Source: Puffinus mauretanicus | Lineage: Eukaryota; Chordata; Aves; Procellariiformes; Procellariidae | Assembly (NCBI GenBank): GCA_023333565.1 | Contig: JAJKFH010003575.1 | Location: forward strand, 805,001 to 869,000 | Length of the DNA: 64,000 nucleotides | Direction: 5' to 3' | Shown: positions 47,794 to 61,900 of the stretch, one piece after another | How the letters are laid out: the number at the start of each line of letters is the position of its first letter | Position numbering within the stretch: the first letter of the stretch is position 1 | Program-made: the position numbers and the translations under genes | Notes under the pieces: model-generated | Databases searched by the model: none | Seen by the model: only the letters and a program-made list of their open reading frames with translations | Told to the model about the DNA's origin: nothing

Positions 47794-50199
47794 TGCTGAA
47801 ATTACTGGTGCAACAGCAAAATGTTAGATTATTATGTTTCACTCTCCTACTTGGAAAGCAACCCTGCTTTCCCTCCCAAGGACAGGAGAAGAGCATGGCT
47901 CAAGGCACTCGCTGGCGTGGGATAGATAAGTTCCTTTATTCCCTGTCTCCCCAGCCTCTTCATTTTGAGCAGAATTAGCCAAGATACAGTCAAGACAATG
48001 AAACAGAGCACTTGGAGAAAGGAAGAGTCACCGTTCTTGTTTTGCTTTTTATATTAGTGATCACTCTCATCAGCAAAATATCCCAGTGCCCCCAAGGAGC
48101 GTAATAACAAACGTGACTAATACCTCTCACGGGTGGTTTGCTCCTCGCTCCTGCGTGTTGCAGGAGTTGCTGTGCATTGGAAGTTTTAGCTTAGGTTAGG
48201 TTCCCTTTCCTGCTCTTTTTTTTTTGCAGTGGGTATCCAGCTCTGTGTCCCTGTTAGGAAAGGTGATGTTGGAGAAGGATGTCTGCTCCAGGAGCAGAAG
48301 GCAGCAGAGCCTGTGAGGTCCTTGAGATCATTTTTTGGCACCCTGTTTCCCAAGCAAAGTGCTGTAAGCAGCCAAAAAATCACTCCTACACAAATGGGGG
48401 AGGACAGTGCCACTTTCCTAGGGGGAAATACGACTATAACACTGCAGTCTTCCTCCAAATCCCTTTTTTCCCCCACCCAGCCGCTCTCTAGGAGGCAACT
48501 ACCTCTGACATGTCTCTGAGCAGCCCTGGGGAGCTGGAGGAGAAAAGCATTGCGGGCTATAGAGCAAATTTAGAGATATTTTGTACTCTTCAGCTACTTT
48601 GCTTTGCTGTAACGGGTTTGGTCTCCTCGCCTCCTTCCCTCCCCCAGCCACAAGCAGGCAAAAAGAGGCCTTTGGTAGTTTGTCAGTGGTTTGTGTTATT
48701 GTCACCCCATAAAAGCTGGTGGACTAAAACATCTCCGCAGTGCGGTGTGATGAGCGGTGGGTGTCTTTAGGCTGACATGCAGACAGGCTGGTGGCACAAA
48801 TCCCACTGCTCTCCAAAGCCAGAATTTGGCTTCGTTTGATATGTAAAGAAACGGTCTACTTTCATTCTTTTAAGGAATTTTATTTTTATTTCCAGTTTCT
48901 GATGAAGCCAACAAGGCAGGGATGTTCTGACCGAAGAAAAATTTGAGCATTTCAATGCTATTCTGTAATGACTCTTTTTCTTGCTCCCTTGCTGATGTCC
49001 TGAGTCTTTCTGCTTGGCGAAAAAATAGCGAGATGGAAGGAATGCTCTATATGCACATTGTTTTCAGCTGCATTTCACTCCTCCGGTGTCAGACCTGTGT
49101 TCCTCAGCTGGTTTTCTCATGTCAGAAGAAACCATAACTTTGCAGAGCATGAGAAGATGTGAGTAAGCCCACCAGGCATCTGCAGGTCCATCAGGTGGGA
49201 AATGACCCCTCCGCAGACCTTTAGCCACGGTGGTACCTCATGCTTTGTGTCTGCCTCTGCCCAAAGCTGTCTGGTACTGAAGATGCTGAACTGAAATGGC
49301 TGCAGCGTTTGGAGGTTTGCAGTTTGGGGCATCCAGGCTCAAAATCTCTGCTGGCTCCTCTAGATAATCTATCATAGGCTTCATCTGATTTTGCTTCTTT
49401 GAGCTAAAGTCTGTGTGGCCCCAGCCTATGTCCTAGGCTCTTGGTCTATGAATTAACACTGTTATACCACTTTTGCCATTACTCCTAAGTTTCAGGGCCC
49501 TTTTCTTCTCCGGAGCAGCTGCACCTTGCATTAGCAATGTGCCCAGGGTGATGTGGCTTACCCAGATGAGAGTCACGCACAGGACAAATCTGATAAACTG
49601 CAGCCTCCCTTGTTACACACCCCCGCTTCATTCGGCAAATTAGGGTCATCTCCCTCCTGATATTCTGGCATTTTCTAATTTTTCAGAAAATGGCTTTCTA
49701 TGAGAGGGTGACAGTGCTTTCTGTTTTCTTTTCCTTATAATCCAAACTAGGAATAAAAAGAGAGTCTATAACATGGGACCATACTGGTGGAATAACTCGT
49801 GGTGCATCTTGCTCCTTGCAACCTGGCCCTGATGCTTTCCTCCTGGCATCGGCAGCAAAGCAGAGAGAGGCCAGAGAGAGAAGTGTCCTTGCTCTCACTT
49901 GCAAAGCTTGGTGCAACAGGAGTCCGAAATGTAGCTACCAAATTATTTTTTGTGCATGTGTGGTCTGAAAGATATTTAGGAGAACATTTGTCACAAACCA
50001 GTTTTGCATGGAAAATATATCCCTAACGGCAGGGCAAGACCTTCATGTACCAGTCTCCTTCCCAGCCCCTCAGCAACCAGTTTTCAAGGCTTTGCTCTGA
50101 AACACTGAGGTCTTTCAGCTTCTGAATGAAATGGCTTTAATTATTGTGAATGTCTCTGTCGCGTGATGATACCATTCCCTCTCTTATAACATGCCCTAC

Positions 50200-50280
50200 C
50201 AGATCCCAACAGCTGGTATAATTTGGCCCAGCTCCATGTCCTACTACACAGCTCTGTTGATTTACACTAGCTGGGAAAAT
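50200..50280. repeat. MITE-like inverted repeat (CAGCTGGTGTAAATC family)
   Basis: The left arm AACAGCTGGTATAATTTGGC and the right arm GTTGATTTACACTAGCTGGG are imperfect inverse complements around an internal spacer. They match the arms of the copy at 55864-55904 and the half copy at 27459-27500. Confidence 0.5.
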
Positions 50281-52269
50281 ACAGCTGATATATTCCCATA
50301 AATACTCTTATTTCAAAATATTACACTATTACCCCTGAGGGAAAAGGGCAAGCTATCTTGAAAAGTATTATGTCGGTGGCTTTGTAGCATTTATTCATTT
50401 GAAAAAGTATCCGTGATTTAATAAAACAGTTTGGACTTAATGCTATTTCCGAATCTGAGGATTTAGACTTTGCGTGCATCCAGCTGGCTTTATATTTTTT
50501 TGATGAATTCCCCCCCAACCTCACCCTCTTCCAGTTTTATATCATTTAGGTTGCTCCCCAAGGTAGGCAAACGACATTCATTATGGAAAACTCCCATCCG
50601 ATTGTTTAGTTTAGTCTGCAAAACAGAAAGTATCTTAATCATGCTAAAGCAGGCAGCCCACGAGTGTTTCATGTGCAGCTACAAAAGCCCTCGCTGAGGG
50701 GAAGGGGGGGTGGGGAAAGGAGGCAAAAACCTGAATACAATTAACAGTGCCTTCATCAGGAAAGTGATAAAAGACTCCCTGAAGGACCATCCCTTTTCCT
50801 GCTGGAAAACAGATCCCTGTAGACAACCATTAGCATCCTCCAAGTGAGCTGGGCTTGAGCTGCCCAGCTCCGGGCTACCTGCTTGGGGAAGATGCTGGGA
50901 GGAGGATCTGGAGGTTCTTGGGGACGTAGGGGAGTAAGAGGAAAATTCAGCCCTGGGATCGCTTGTCCTCAGCACCCTCACCCCACCACGAAGGATTTGC
51001 CTTCCCTGCATCGGGCAGAGGGTTGTGAAACACCATTGCTTCGCTCCCAAGAGCAGATGGGAGCCAGCACAGGAATGACTTTGTCCTCTACACGTGGGAG
51101 ACGGAGCAGAAAACAAGATTTGGGAGAGGGGGAGAAAGAACAGGAAACTTAAAATCCACCTGAGATTAATGACTTTAACATGTACAACATGTTTTGTTTT
51201 GTTTTGTTTTCCCCTCAGGACCAGTTTCATCAGTCAGAGTTTGATTAAATATCTCAGCAGAGCCATGGTTTATTCATCTAGAGCAAAAGTTACCCCCTGT
51301 TCAGGGAAGCAGCATTAGCTTTGTTTTCTAATTATAAGAGCAACAATAATAATAAAAATAATAACAATGGCATGCATTGTGGATGGTTTTTATTTGCTTT
51401 TTGTTAAGAGTAAGTGGACTGTATTTTGTCTGTATTGTAAAGATGAAATGAGCTATTTTAAAGATCCTTTCTGGGTTGTGTGGAGGTTTTTTTGCTCTTT
51501 TAAGTGGAATTTTTCAAGGTATTCACCAGAACCACATGGCCTCGAAATTTCTCTTAAGAAAATAAAAAGGCAGAAGAGGGTATCATGTAATTGCACGACT
51601 CCAGGAGCTGGGACGTGAAGGGAAATGCTGCAAAGGCTGCAGAGCTGATGAGAAAGCCACCAGATCCGTAACGCTGTGCTGGGGCTCTTGTGCTGCCATC
51701 CACGCGGGGACGAGCTTCAGACCTAAAAATTGTCGTGGGTTGAGTTACTTTGAGAGCCTGCCCACTCATACAACACAGCGACAGCTCAAACGGGGACGGC
51801 TCGCACGCTTAAGGCTAAACATGTGTATAAGTGTTTTTCTGGATCAGGGCCAAAGCACTGAAAACCTTGGAGAATTGAATCCTGTGAAGGCCGGTTATCG
51901 ATATCTCAGATCTCTCTAAGTGGTAACTGCTGACAAACACGGGCTTTTTAAAATGCGGACCCGTGTTTCTTTCAGATTTTCTAAAGCTGGGCCCCAAATT
52001 CACTCAGTCTGGGATCGGGGCTGTAGCGTTGCTCAGTGGTGATGAACGATGAGCCCAGGCTGGAGAAAAGGTGGGACTATAAAATAAAACTAGGTAAAGT
52101 TGGGTGCTCACAACCCCATGTTTGTCTAAAGCTCTAGGGGTGTGTGACAGTTCGACTTCAACATCCTTGAGCATTGGCTGCTTTCTCAAAATTCATATGG
52201 AATTTCAAAGGAAAGAGAGATTTTAATTCCATCATTCTAGGGGGCTTCCTTCTTTCCCCGTTGTTTCTT

Positions 52270-52366
52270 ATCCTAAATTTCAAGCTATTTAGGATTATAG
52301 CATCTCATCCTAAATTTCAAGCTATTATCCTAAATAGCTTGAAATTTAGGATGAGATGCTATAATC
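52270..52366. repeat. Snapback palindrome: perfect 34-bp arms, 6-bp loop
   Basis: The arms at 52293-52326 and 52333-52366 are exact inverse complements over 34 bp, separated by ATCCTA. A direct copy of ATCCTAAATTTCAAGCTATT (20 bp) lies just upstream at 52270-52289 and again at 52307-52326. The whole block is therefore three copies of one module in two orientations. The AT-rich DNA should extrude a stable hairpin. It has no transposon termini or coding content. Confidence 0.95.
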
Positions 52367-55300
52367 TGGGTCATTACAAAAGTCATTAATAGCAGCAACT
52401 ATATGACCCAAGAAAACCAACCGGTGGGCATACCTCAAATCAAATGCCCCCCAGGTCCAGGAGGTTGATCGTGCAAAGGAGGACCCAGAACTTCCTCTGC
52501 TGCATGCAGAAAGCACGCACCACCTGCAGCTACTTTCCACTCCGCTACCTGCTCAATATGCAATTAATTTTACAAAGTGCTGCACATGTTGACCAGGGCC
52601 AGGCTCAGGCCGGAAAACTGTTTTCTTTTCTAAACTCCTGCTCTGTCCAGGGCTGCTCTCCTCATCTGGCTTGGACAGATTAAAATACCACCTCGGTGCT
52701 CACCTCTGCAGGTGCTTCCTTCCTGGCTGCAGGCAGCGTGCAAGCTGCGGGGGGGTGCGAGCTGGAAGTATCTTTGCATTTGGGGAAAGTGGGAAATGAT
52801 GGCAAGCAACCCCCTGTATATCCACGCTTAAGGAGCAGCCCTCGGCGTGACATAAAAGCGTCAAGTTGACAGTTGCAAAGAATTGGCTGATTTAAGGCAG
52901 CCACGACTCCGCAGCTCGCCCTGACCCCTACACATAACTCTTCCTCCGCTGGATGTAGGGCTTCTCTCAGCAGTCTGCAGTGAAGCATGTGGTGTCATTC
53001 GAAGCTTTACACAGGACTTCAGGGTGACCTTGGCCCTGCAGGAGTCCCCTGCCCACCAGGGCTGGAAGAGGAACATCAAGGGGACACCCAAGGGCATTTC
53101 AAATAGCATTGGCATTCAAGCAATTGAATTGCATCCCTGCATCTGGTGACGCAAGGACTCAAGGACACTTTCTTCCCTCCATAGCATTGATCCCAAGAGC
53201 TCTTTCAGGACCATCATAGACCAACAAACTGGGTGACACTCAAAAACGAGCTCTGCAAAGCCATGGGGCTGATCCTGCCTCATAATTGCCACTGACACAC
53301 ATAGGCCAGGTCAGGTCTCCAGATCTGGTCCTTACAGCCCCAAATCTCCAAGAGGGGCTTCTGAGTTAAAGAGGACCTTAGTGAAAAGTCCCAAGTTCTT
53401 GAATTAATTCCTCCAGGAGGAACTGACCTCCTCCGACAGCGCACAGGTCGCTGAGCAAGTGGTCCTCAGCTCCCTGCGCTGTCAATAAAGATATTTCTAG
53501 AAACCTGGCGTGCCTCTGAAGAGGGGATCAGGATAAGATAAAATGTGTCCATTGGGAGTTAGCGTGACCCTTTTCATGTAGACATCCATAGAGCAGATGT
53601 CAAAAGTTGGATGAGATTTATCCTTAGGCTGATGCTTGGCGTAGAGGTCCTTCTCTTTCGATGTTTGGTCTTGTTATAAACCAAGTTAAGCATAGCTGGA
53701 CTATTAGCATCAGAGCATGATCGTATATAACTTCTATGCCCAAGATGATTACAGCTGGCATCTATTATTTTACACAAATTCCTTAAAGACACTTCCAAAT
53801 AAAACAATTAAACTCAATGGATGAAATCAAGCATTGTAAACATGGAAGTGTAGCTGGTTAGATTTACTTTTTCCTCTTCTCTCCATTAGAGGGAACATTT
53901 TCATCTTGGGATTTGCACATAATTCCAAGGAAACTAAAAAAGTTACTTTTCATGGAGTTTGAAAGAAAATCAAACCATCCAAGCACACTGTCCACTTTGT
54001 GGTTGCAATCAAATGTCAGACTCAAGGCCCCTGAACTTGACTCATATTGTTAATTGCTCTGGTACAAAGTAACTTTTTTTTCCCCAACCATTAAAGAGTC
54101 TATTCCAGATAATAAAATGTAAACAAAGAAACTTCAAAGAACAAAATGAATCCCATAGAATAACTGTGTTTTACATGAACACTGAATTGCTGGTAGAGGA
54201 TTTCTCCTTGCAAAATATTTTCCATTACTCTGTGTAGTCTGGTTAATAGTCTAAGTGCCCTGGCTTACCTTTATGAGACTTAGATAAGCTGAGAGATCTT
54301 CCTGCATAGAAATACACCGATCATCCTTTCAACATCATCCTTTTTCTCCTCAAAATGGTCTTGGCCAGTCTAACGAGACTGACATTCTTTCTTGTTGCTT
54401 ATATCCTGCTAGTACTTTTGAACGCTTCTTTTGATGGTGTGTGTACTGGATGAAATACATGAGAATAAAGGAATCATGGAAAATGAGCTGAAATACTCCA
54501 AAATAAAAAATTCAGCACTTGAGGGGAAGGTGCTTCAAAGTGCCTTTTAGGCACCTAAATTCAATATTGAGGATTGAGCACCTCAGTGACTAATATATTC
54601 TTGTATATTTTATTCTTTTTAGCCCAGAGCAGTTGTTCCTTCCCAGCTTTACAACTAATGTGGTATGTAAATAGGGTAGATATAAAGGAATGGGTCTGGG
54701 AATTCACCACAATTTTTATTAAATAAAACTTCCACCCTCCTCTAGCACAACCAAATGCAACTCCACAGATCTCAAATCCCGTCCAAGTTTTCCTTCTGTA
54801 CCAGATCCCACGTTTTTTCAGGTGCTCTCATGCAGAGGCACATCTGGGGTGAGAATCATCTCATGCAGTTTCAGGTGACAGCGACGGAGACACCTCCATC
54901 GGAGCTAACCCAGCACCATCTTCACGATGGATGGGTGCGAGGAAGGGATGAACTGGCTGCACCCCCTCTGTTATTCTGCCTTTTAGCCTGGTCTGGGGTA
55001 GGAACATATGATTTGTGTTTTACCTGATTTGCCTCTGAGATCTGGCCAGCCTCACCTAATTCTGGATTATAATTGAATCCAGGACTGGTTCTGCTGGGTT
55101 TCATGCTAAGGGACTTTTCACTGCTCTAGCTGAGGCTAGGTAATGGAGTTATGTGATATTAGAAATCCAGTGGAGGTGGGTTTATATTTATCATCACCCT
55201 GTAACTAGGACTGACACAAAAAAGATTAAAGCAATAAAACCCAAAATAGAACATCTTCTTGCAGTTTTGTTTTTTTTTTTTTTTTTTTAAAGGCCCGAAG

Positions 55301-55599
55301 TTTTCAACTAGGATTTGCCTTGACAGGATAAAGTACATTTTCAGACTCGGCTTCTTAATGGGCTACATCTGCTTAATGTAATTTTGCATCTGAACTGTGT
55401 GTCTTGTCAGACGCAAGCACAGTCAGATCTGCACTCAGCAGTACTCACTTTCCCTGGAATCAGATAAACTCAGCCCAATAAATTAGTTTTACTGCTCTCG
55501 GTATCACCCTGTTATCATTGTGAGTGATTTAGTCTGGGCTTCCCAAGCTTCCCCATTCTTGCCCAATGAAAGGAATTGAGCTCCCAAAAGAAATACAAA

Positions 55600-55762
55600 A
55601 AAATTATATCTTTCTTTCTCTCTCTTTTTCTTTCTCTTTCCTTCTTTCTTTCCCTATATTTCCCTTCCCTTTCCTTTCTTTTTCTTTTGTCTGCTCTCTC
55701 TTGCTCTTTCTCTCTTTTTCTTGCTTTCTTTCTCACTTTCTTTCTTGCTTTGTCTCCCTTTC
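55600..55762 (+). repeat. CT-rich microsatellite-like tract
   Basis: An imperfect (CTTT)n/(CTTTCT)n polypyrimidine run. The Lys/Arg/Glu and Phe/Leu/Ser open frames across it are repeat translations. Confidence 0.93.
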
Positions 55763-55863
55763 CATCGATGGGCTATATAAAGTAATTCACAGTTATACTT
55801 TTTTAAAAGTATAGCTTTTTGCTCAAAGAGAAGCTATTTAATTAGGCAATTGTGACCTGGTTC

Positions 55864-55904
55864 TCAGCTGGTGTAAATCAGCAGCAATGATTTATACCAG
55901 CTGA
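55864..55904. repeat. MITE-like inverted repeat, best-preserved copy
   Basis: TCAGCTGGTGTAAATCA (55864-55880) and TGATTTATACCAGCTGA (55888-55904) are inverse complements at 16 of 17 positions, with a 7-bp loop. Together with 50200-50280 and 27459-27500 they define a small dispersed palindromic family. I recall similar palindromic relics in reptile and bird genomes; the name is not claimed. Confidence 0.65.
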
Positions 55905-58900
55905 ACATATGAATTCTGGTGTTTTGTAGCAGGTTTTAGAGGGCCTCCCTTGTAAAGTGCATTGGACTGTGTATTATATTAGCTACAAGAACATTTTGTA
56001 AAAATACAGTTGTATTTTATGCCATCTTTTTTTCATATCCTTTATATTCCCACACTGTTTGCATGATTAAACAAGAGGAAAGATGGACTTGTCATTGCAG
56101 AACAGACCAGGAGCTGGGTGATAATGGTCTAAGCTCCCTCTTACATCATGGGCAAGTCACTTGAAGCTGAGGTGCTGAATATCCCATACGAGGTATTGAC
56201 AGCTTGCAAGCCCCGCTGGAGCCCACAGTGCTTTACAAGGATCTAAGGGGCCTCCAGAGGCATCTGGAGCTGTGATGGATGCAGCCCACAGGTTGGATAC
56301 CAAGGAGGGAAGGAGGTGGAAATAGGTGTCCACCCACCATGGTGACGGATGAGAAGGACAGTGCAGTACGAAGGCAAATAGGAAGCGGCATTTGGGGTTT
56401 TTTTTGAAATGTATTTCATCTTCTCAGAAAGACTGACGGATCTGTTCCTAGGGCAAATGAATTCAAGGAGTGACAATTGACATGTGGACCTCTGATTAGG
56501 GGCATCTGAGAACCTAATGAACATCTTCTGCTCCTCTCACAGGGTTAGCTAGTCCTGACAGAGGGTTAGGAAAGGAACAAACACTTGGGAGTGGTAATGT
56601 CCTAAATATCCTAGCAAACCAGAGTTTGTCTATATCAGAGCTGAGAGCTGTAGGAGAGGTGGCAAGTTCTGGTAAGCTGGAGGGATTGCAGTTTGGACCC
56701 TGATTTGCTAAGGATATAAGACTTTTGTGACATTCTTCTTCTGCCTTCATGAATGTCTTTATGTCCATCCTGCATCCTTTCAGATGCCTTCTGCTCTCAG
56801 TGGCCAGTTCCAGCAAACTTTGGCAGGGGGTTGAGGTTTCAAGAGCATCAAAGGTGGACAATATCCCATCTGCTTAGATATGCTAGCTCTGTGGTTGACC
56901 TAGTTCATCCTGGACTCCCTCTATAAGCTGTGATTAGAAATTGGCATCAGGGACGTGTTTCATCCTTGTGTAAAATAGCCCAGAACTTCTCTGATTAAGG
57001 CAGCACACTGCAAGGGTAGTTCAGCATTAATCTCCTAAATGATCAATTATACTTGGTATACTTAGAAGAAAAATCGAAGTAACTACACTCCTTCTAGAGC
57101 TAGGTAAATAAATTTAGTGATAATAATTCCAAACTCTTGGAGCTGAGTTCCTGTCTCTATTCTGGCTAAATTGCCTTTGAAACATGATAAATCTATGGGC
57201 ATAACAAGTCAAAGAAAGGCATTTCTCTATGAAACACCAATTCATTTTCCTGCTCTCCTTTGTGCTCAGTTATAACCAGGATTTCATAAGAGTGTGCTTG
57301 AAAGTGGAAAGCCATATTACCCTTTAAATATGGTTCAGCTATGGCTGAACTTTCTATTTGGACTTTGACCAAGCTGCTGGGCTTAAATCCCAGCTCTGGA
57401 GCTACCAGATGGACCACATTATTCTCACTTGCAGAAACCCCATCAGACAAACTGTTTCGACCAGAACAGGTCTGCTGTTCATGGAAGGTGCGAGGTACTA
57501 ATGGGACATTGTGTTCCTGCCATGGGTGCCATGCTCCTTCTGGTACCCATCCCAACTTGCATCATACTTGTTTTTCAAAATTCCCTGGATCAGAGGAATG
57601 GGGAAAGGTCTAGTGGAGACACAGCCCTGCTAGCAGATGGGGCAAGCCGGGATGGACATGCCTAAATGAGGACCACTGGCATCTCAGCGTCACAGCAGCC
57701 TGAAGTGCTTCACAGGGGAATGTCTCAGCCCAGCCAACAGGCACTGCCAAAGAGAGAGACGTGTTGGAAATCACACTTCTTTCTTGGACTCAAGCGCCTG
57801 TGTACAGCCCCGAGATACCTGCATCTTTGGCTGCGTTTGACTAGCAAATAAACCAGGCTGGAGCCTGTTCGCTGGCTGCCCATGGCAAGTGGCACAGCAG
57901 AACTTGCAACCGGATGGTTTTTATCGCCCAAACAGATGACTTCACCCCTACTGAGTTTTTTCAATGATCCTTGCCCTTTGCTAGGATGACCATGCCTGGA
58001 TGTTGTCTGGACTCACTAGCTGGTGTGGGCCTCAGACACGATGGGGAGTAAGCTAAGGTTTAAGTAGTCTGGATGATCATGGAACAGAGCTGGAGCCATT
58101 GCTCTGGCTCTAGCTGGCTCTTTAATACAGACATAGCCTTGGAGGCTTAAAGCATTTTGTAACCCTTTGGTTTCCCTTTCCTGAAATCATACATCCTCCC
58201 GTTGATCTCCTGCCACCTTTTCATATCCTAGCAGAGAGTCCTGCAGTTCACTTCTCTGTTGGCTGAAGAGCTAACTACCTTATTTGTTGTGAACCTGGCT
58301 CCCAATAGCTTCATTTGGTGTCCCCCTTCTACAAGAGAAGGTTCTTGTACTAAAAGAGACCCCTCTTCATCCCTCCTGGATGTCCTTCCAAGACATCCTG
58401 TCATTTTCATGTAGCTATCACCCTCATAATCCTCAAGGATGCATAACAGAGGCATCAGAGGGATATCCTGCTATAGCTATAGCTGGTAGTCAAGCAACAC
58501 ACAGGTTGCAGACCTCTCTTTTTATCCCTCCTCAGAAATGAGCCCTTGCAGCTTTTTGATTGCGAGGAGCAGGAATCACTATGATGTCCATCCAGGCTTC
58601 CCTCACTGCCAACGTCGCATTTGCTTATTTTTCTTGTCCCAGTGCCTCCCAGGTTTTTTCATACCCAAAGGAGAGAGCTCAGACAGTGCTCCTGGGCCAC
58701 AACATGGTGATGGGTCAGGAGAAAGAGAAACACCAATCTCTCAACCACAAGATATGGACCACATCATCCTCACCGGTGATACCAGGCCAGGTTTTGATTT
58801 AGTTATTTACCTTCTTGCTTAATAAATTGGAGGCTGAGGAAGGAGGCTGAGAAAGAAGTGGTGGGTCTTCTACAGGTTCTCCTCAGCTATTGCTTTTTCT

Positions 58901-61900
58901 CCATAGCCCTTTGCAGACAGGCAGAGAGGATGGAGGTGCTGGCAAGCCTTGACTCCCTGTGGCAGGCTGGGAACAATGATCGGCAATCTGCCTGCATGTA
59001 GGTGAGATGTAATTGGAAAGGTTGCCCAGCCAAATGTTCTTCTGGAGTAAAACAAGCATGTATCACCCTGGGGGTACTAATGGAAGTCACAAAAGCCCCT
59101 TCCTCCATACCTCCCAATGGGACAGCAGAATAGGACAGCTAACCTGGAAGGACTAGCAGCAAACTGCTCTTTTCCCCGTCTCTCAGAGTTGGCAGGAAAC
59201 CTCTGTACCTCTGTTATGCTTGTTCTCCCTTTATAAGATCCCTTCATATGCTGCTCAGAGAGAGGTGCACACAATGAGGACCAGGGATTGATCCCAAAAT
59301 GCTTCAGGAGTGGGTAGCTTCCCTGTCTCCTCAGCTCAGCTAACTTTGGGCACTGGGGGTTCAAGAACAAACTCCTGAGAGGTTCATGGCATGGGATTCA
59401 CCTGGGCCACAGAGGTCTGTGCCTCAGCTGGAGATCTTAGCACCATCCCTGAGACCGTGGAGACATGTTCAGGTATCATGAGGTGAGATCTGCAGGGGAA
59501 GCGGAGGCCACCCTGTCTTGAGAACCTGGGCAGGGAGCTGGGGAACCAGCCCACACGACTTTCATGGCACCACCAAACCTCACCAGCAGCCTCCATTCCT
59601 GGTGCATGGATAGGAGGGTGAGGAGCTAAGCTCCACGAGCATCTGGGGAAATGAAAAACCAGCTGGCTTTTCTGGCTTCATGTCAAGATGGAAAACAGAT
59701 GGGATCCTTGTACTGTGGCTTTCTTCCTCCCTGGCAAGCAGATGTTATAACCTTTTCTAGAGCAGGCTGGAGAAATGTGCCCTCTTCTCCAAGAGCTGGC
59801 CAAGCTCCCCACCAGGAGAAGGGAGATTAAGAGATACAGACCTTTTCTTGGCCCAGCTCACAGCCTGCAGCCTGACTGGCCTGCAAAGAGGGTGCAAAAG
59901 AGTACGTATGGGGGCACTGACACCCACTTCATCATTGCTTTGCATCCGTGGGAAAGGATCTGCAAAGAGAATCAGGAGTGTTGGTTGGCTCAAGGCGGAG
60001 TTCCTTGCACAGCCTGTGTGGGGTTTTTTTTAAGCATATGTAGTCAATTGTGACCTGGTTGTAGAAACGAGTTGGAAGTCTGGGTCCTTTGCGTGTACGA
60101 AAAGGCAAGTAGTAGGTTTAAGGGTGGGCTGGAAGGCAGAGGGTTGGGAACCATGGAGAAAAGAAAGTGCAACAATCAAGGAAAAGAAAGGAATGAAGTC
60201 ACTGATTGCTTCTCAAGGCTGTATTTTAAAATGTCACCTGATTGGTTTTCAAGCCAGAAAGGTTTCAGGTCCAGTGGGTTTCCAGTAATGATGGTAAAAT
60301 AAGGAGGAGCATTGAAAGGAATTTGTAAACTTTGTATTTCTTTCCCAGTTTTTTTAAAGTTTCATGAAAAGGACTTTTGTCCTTCCTGGCTTGAAATCAA
60401 ACTTGGGAGTAAAAACCTGTCTATGTTCACCAAAAGAAAAGACTTTTTCTCAGCAAGATTTCCAATACTTTGATTTGTGACATTGGAGCCTTTTTTTTTT
60501 TTTAGGAAGAAACATTTCTCTGCATCTATGTTTTGCAAAATTTCATGTTGTACTCACTTACCTGTGTGGAAACAGCCTTTTTGTAGGCAAAGTCTACAAA
60601 ACTTTGTTTCCAACCCCAGGAGACATTTGCAAGGAAAATACAATGCTGCCACCTTGATCATTTGAAGATAGCATTGCAAAGTGCATAGCCATCTTCCGAT
60701 TGATCTGTGCTTCATCAGCTGGAGCAGTGCAACCACAGACCAAGGGCTCTTCTGGTTCTGCTCTTGTCCGGCCACAGCTAGTGTCAGAGCAACCCACAAG
60801 ACATGCAGGAGTGGGTTTCTGGAGCCATATCATTATATCAGACCATGGGCAATTCACTGCGGCTTTACACCACACCACGGAGTGGAGACAACTAGAAAAC
60901 AAGAGGATGAGTTAGTAAGCATCTCAGCTCATAAATAAGTAGGGAGCACCCAGTCCCTACTAGCACTGCAACAAACACCGGGACTGTGTCTTGACCTAAA
61001 CCACTTGTTAAATAAGTCGTAGTCAAGCCTGGGGTTTCTACAAAGGTTTCTTTTCAAGAGAAGGAAATACGACTTCATCATGCTAGCAAGTATCAGAGAA
61101 GGAACCATGCACCATGGTCCCGGGGCCATTCAGGAATCCAAAATGTGCAGAGCCAGTCGGGGACAGGATCACTGGAATAGGGAAAATTGCATAACTCTAG
61201 CCTGGCAGCTTGATCCAACATTAGTCCTGGAGACTCACCTGCAAACCAAGCTGAGCACCACCAGCTTGTGCAGACCCCAAAACAGAGGGAATCAGCTCTT
61301 ATGTGCTTAGTGTGGAATGGCTTGCAAGGGATTTGGTGAATCTAGCTTAATTTCCATGTGTCTTCTGATGAAATCTGTATTGAAGTCATTACGATAGCGC
61401 GGGCTTTTCCAGATGTGACAGTAAATGTCTGCAGGCACACTTTTTAACAGTCTGCAGGGTTAGGAAGACATTTTATGATCTAGGTGGACGAGGCTGTTTA
61501 ATGTCTGAGCAAAAAAAAATTAATAGCAAAGAGCTGCCTAACAAGCCTTTTTCTGAGTGATTGCTAGCCAGGCTAATGTGTATTTGGTCATAAACCAGCT
61601 GGGACATTTGGGATGTATTAGCCAACTTTTACATAACATATGCAGGAAGATGCTGAGAAGATATAACTGGTTTGTTATGATGTTGTACAAAACTATTGAG
61701 TTACGTGGTACAAAATTTGAGTTTCTTCAACAAGGTGACCCTTGTCACTGGTGTGGACATGGTTCACATGAAAGGCATAGATCTTTGGTGTGACATTTTC
61801 TTAAGGTATTTCATTTGTATTTCTCTTTTTTCCCCCTATCTGCGAGATAAGGTTTTTACTTTCCTATCAGCTTGAGGATCATTCAGATGTGACAGTAATG

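Larger units (their letters stand above)
46558..47815 (+). other. WNT11: WNT11 3' UTR
   Basis: A 3' UTR of about 1.25 kb, extending from the stop to just beyond the AATAAA at 47788. A proximal AATAAA at 46768 could give a short form of about 230 nt. It contains a Pumilio-type UGUACAUA site at 47662 and AT-rich ends. The 3' end is inferred from the signal position. Confidence 0.65.

Noticed and set aside
55847..60062. Identical 16-mer CAATTGTGACCTGGTT near 55847 and near 60047
   Set aside because: Similarity does not extend beyond the 16 bases. About one such match is expected by chance in a window of this size.
61395..61900. CAGATGTGACAGTAA occurring twice within 500 bp
   Set aside because: Flanks do not align, so this is most likely coincidence or a very short duplication with no further support.
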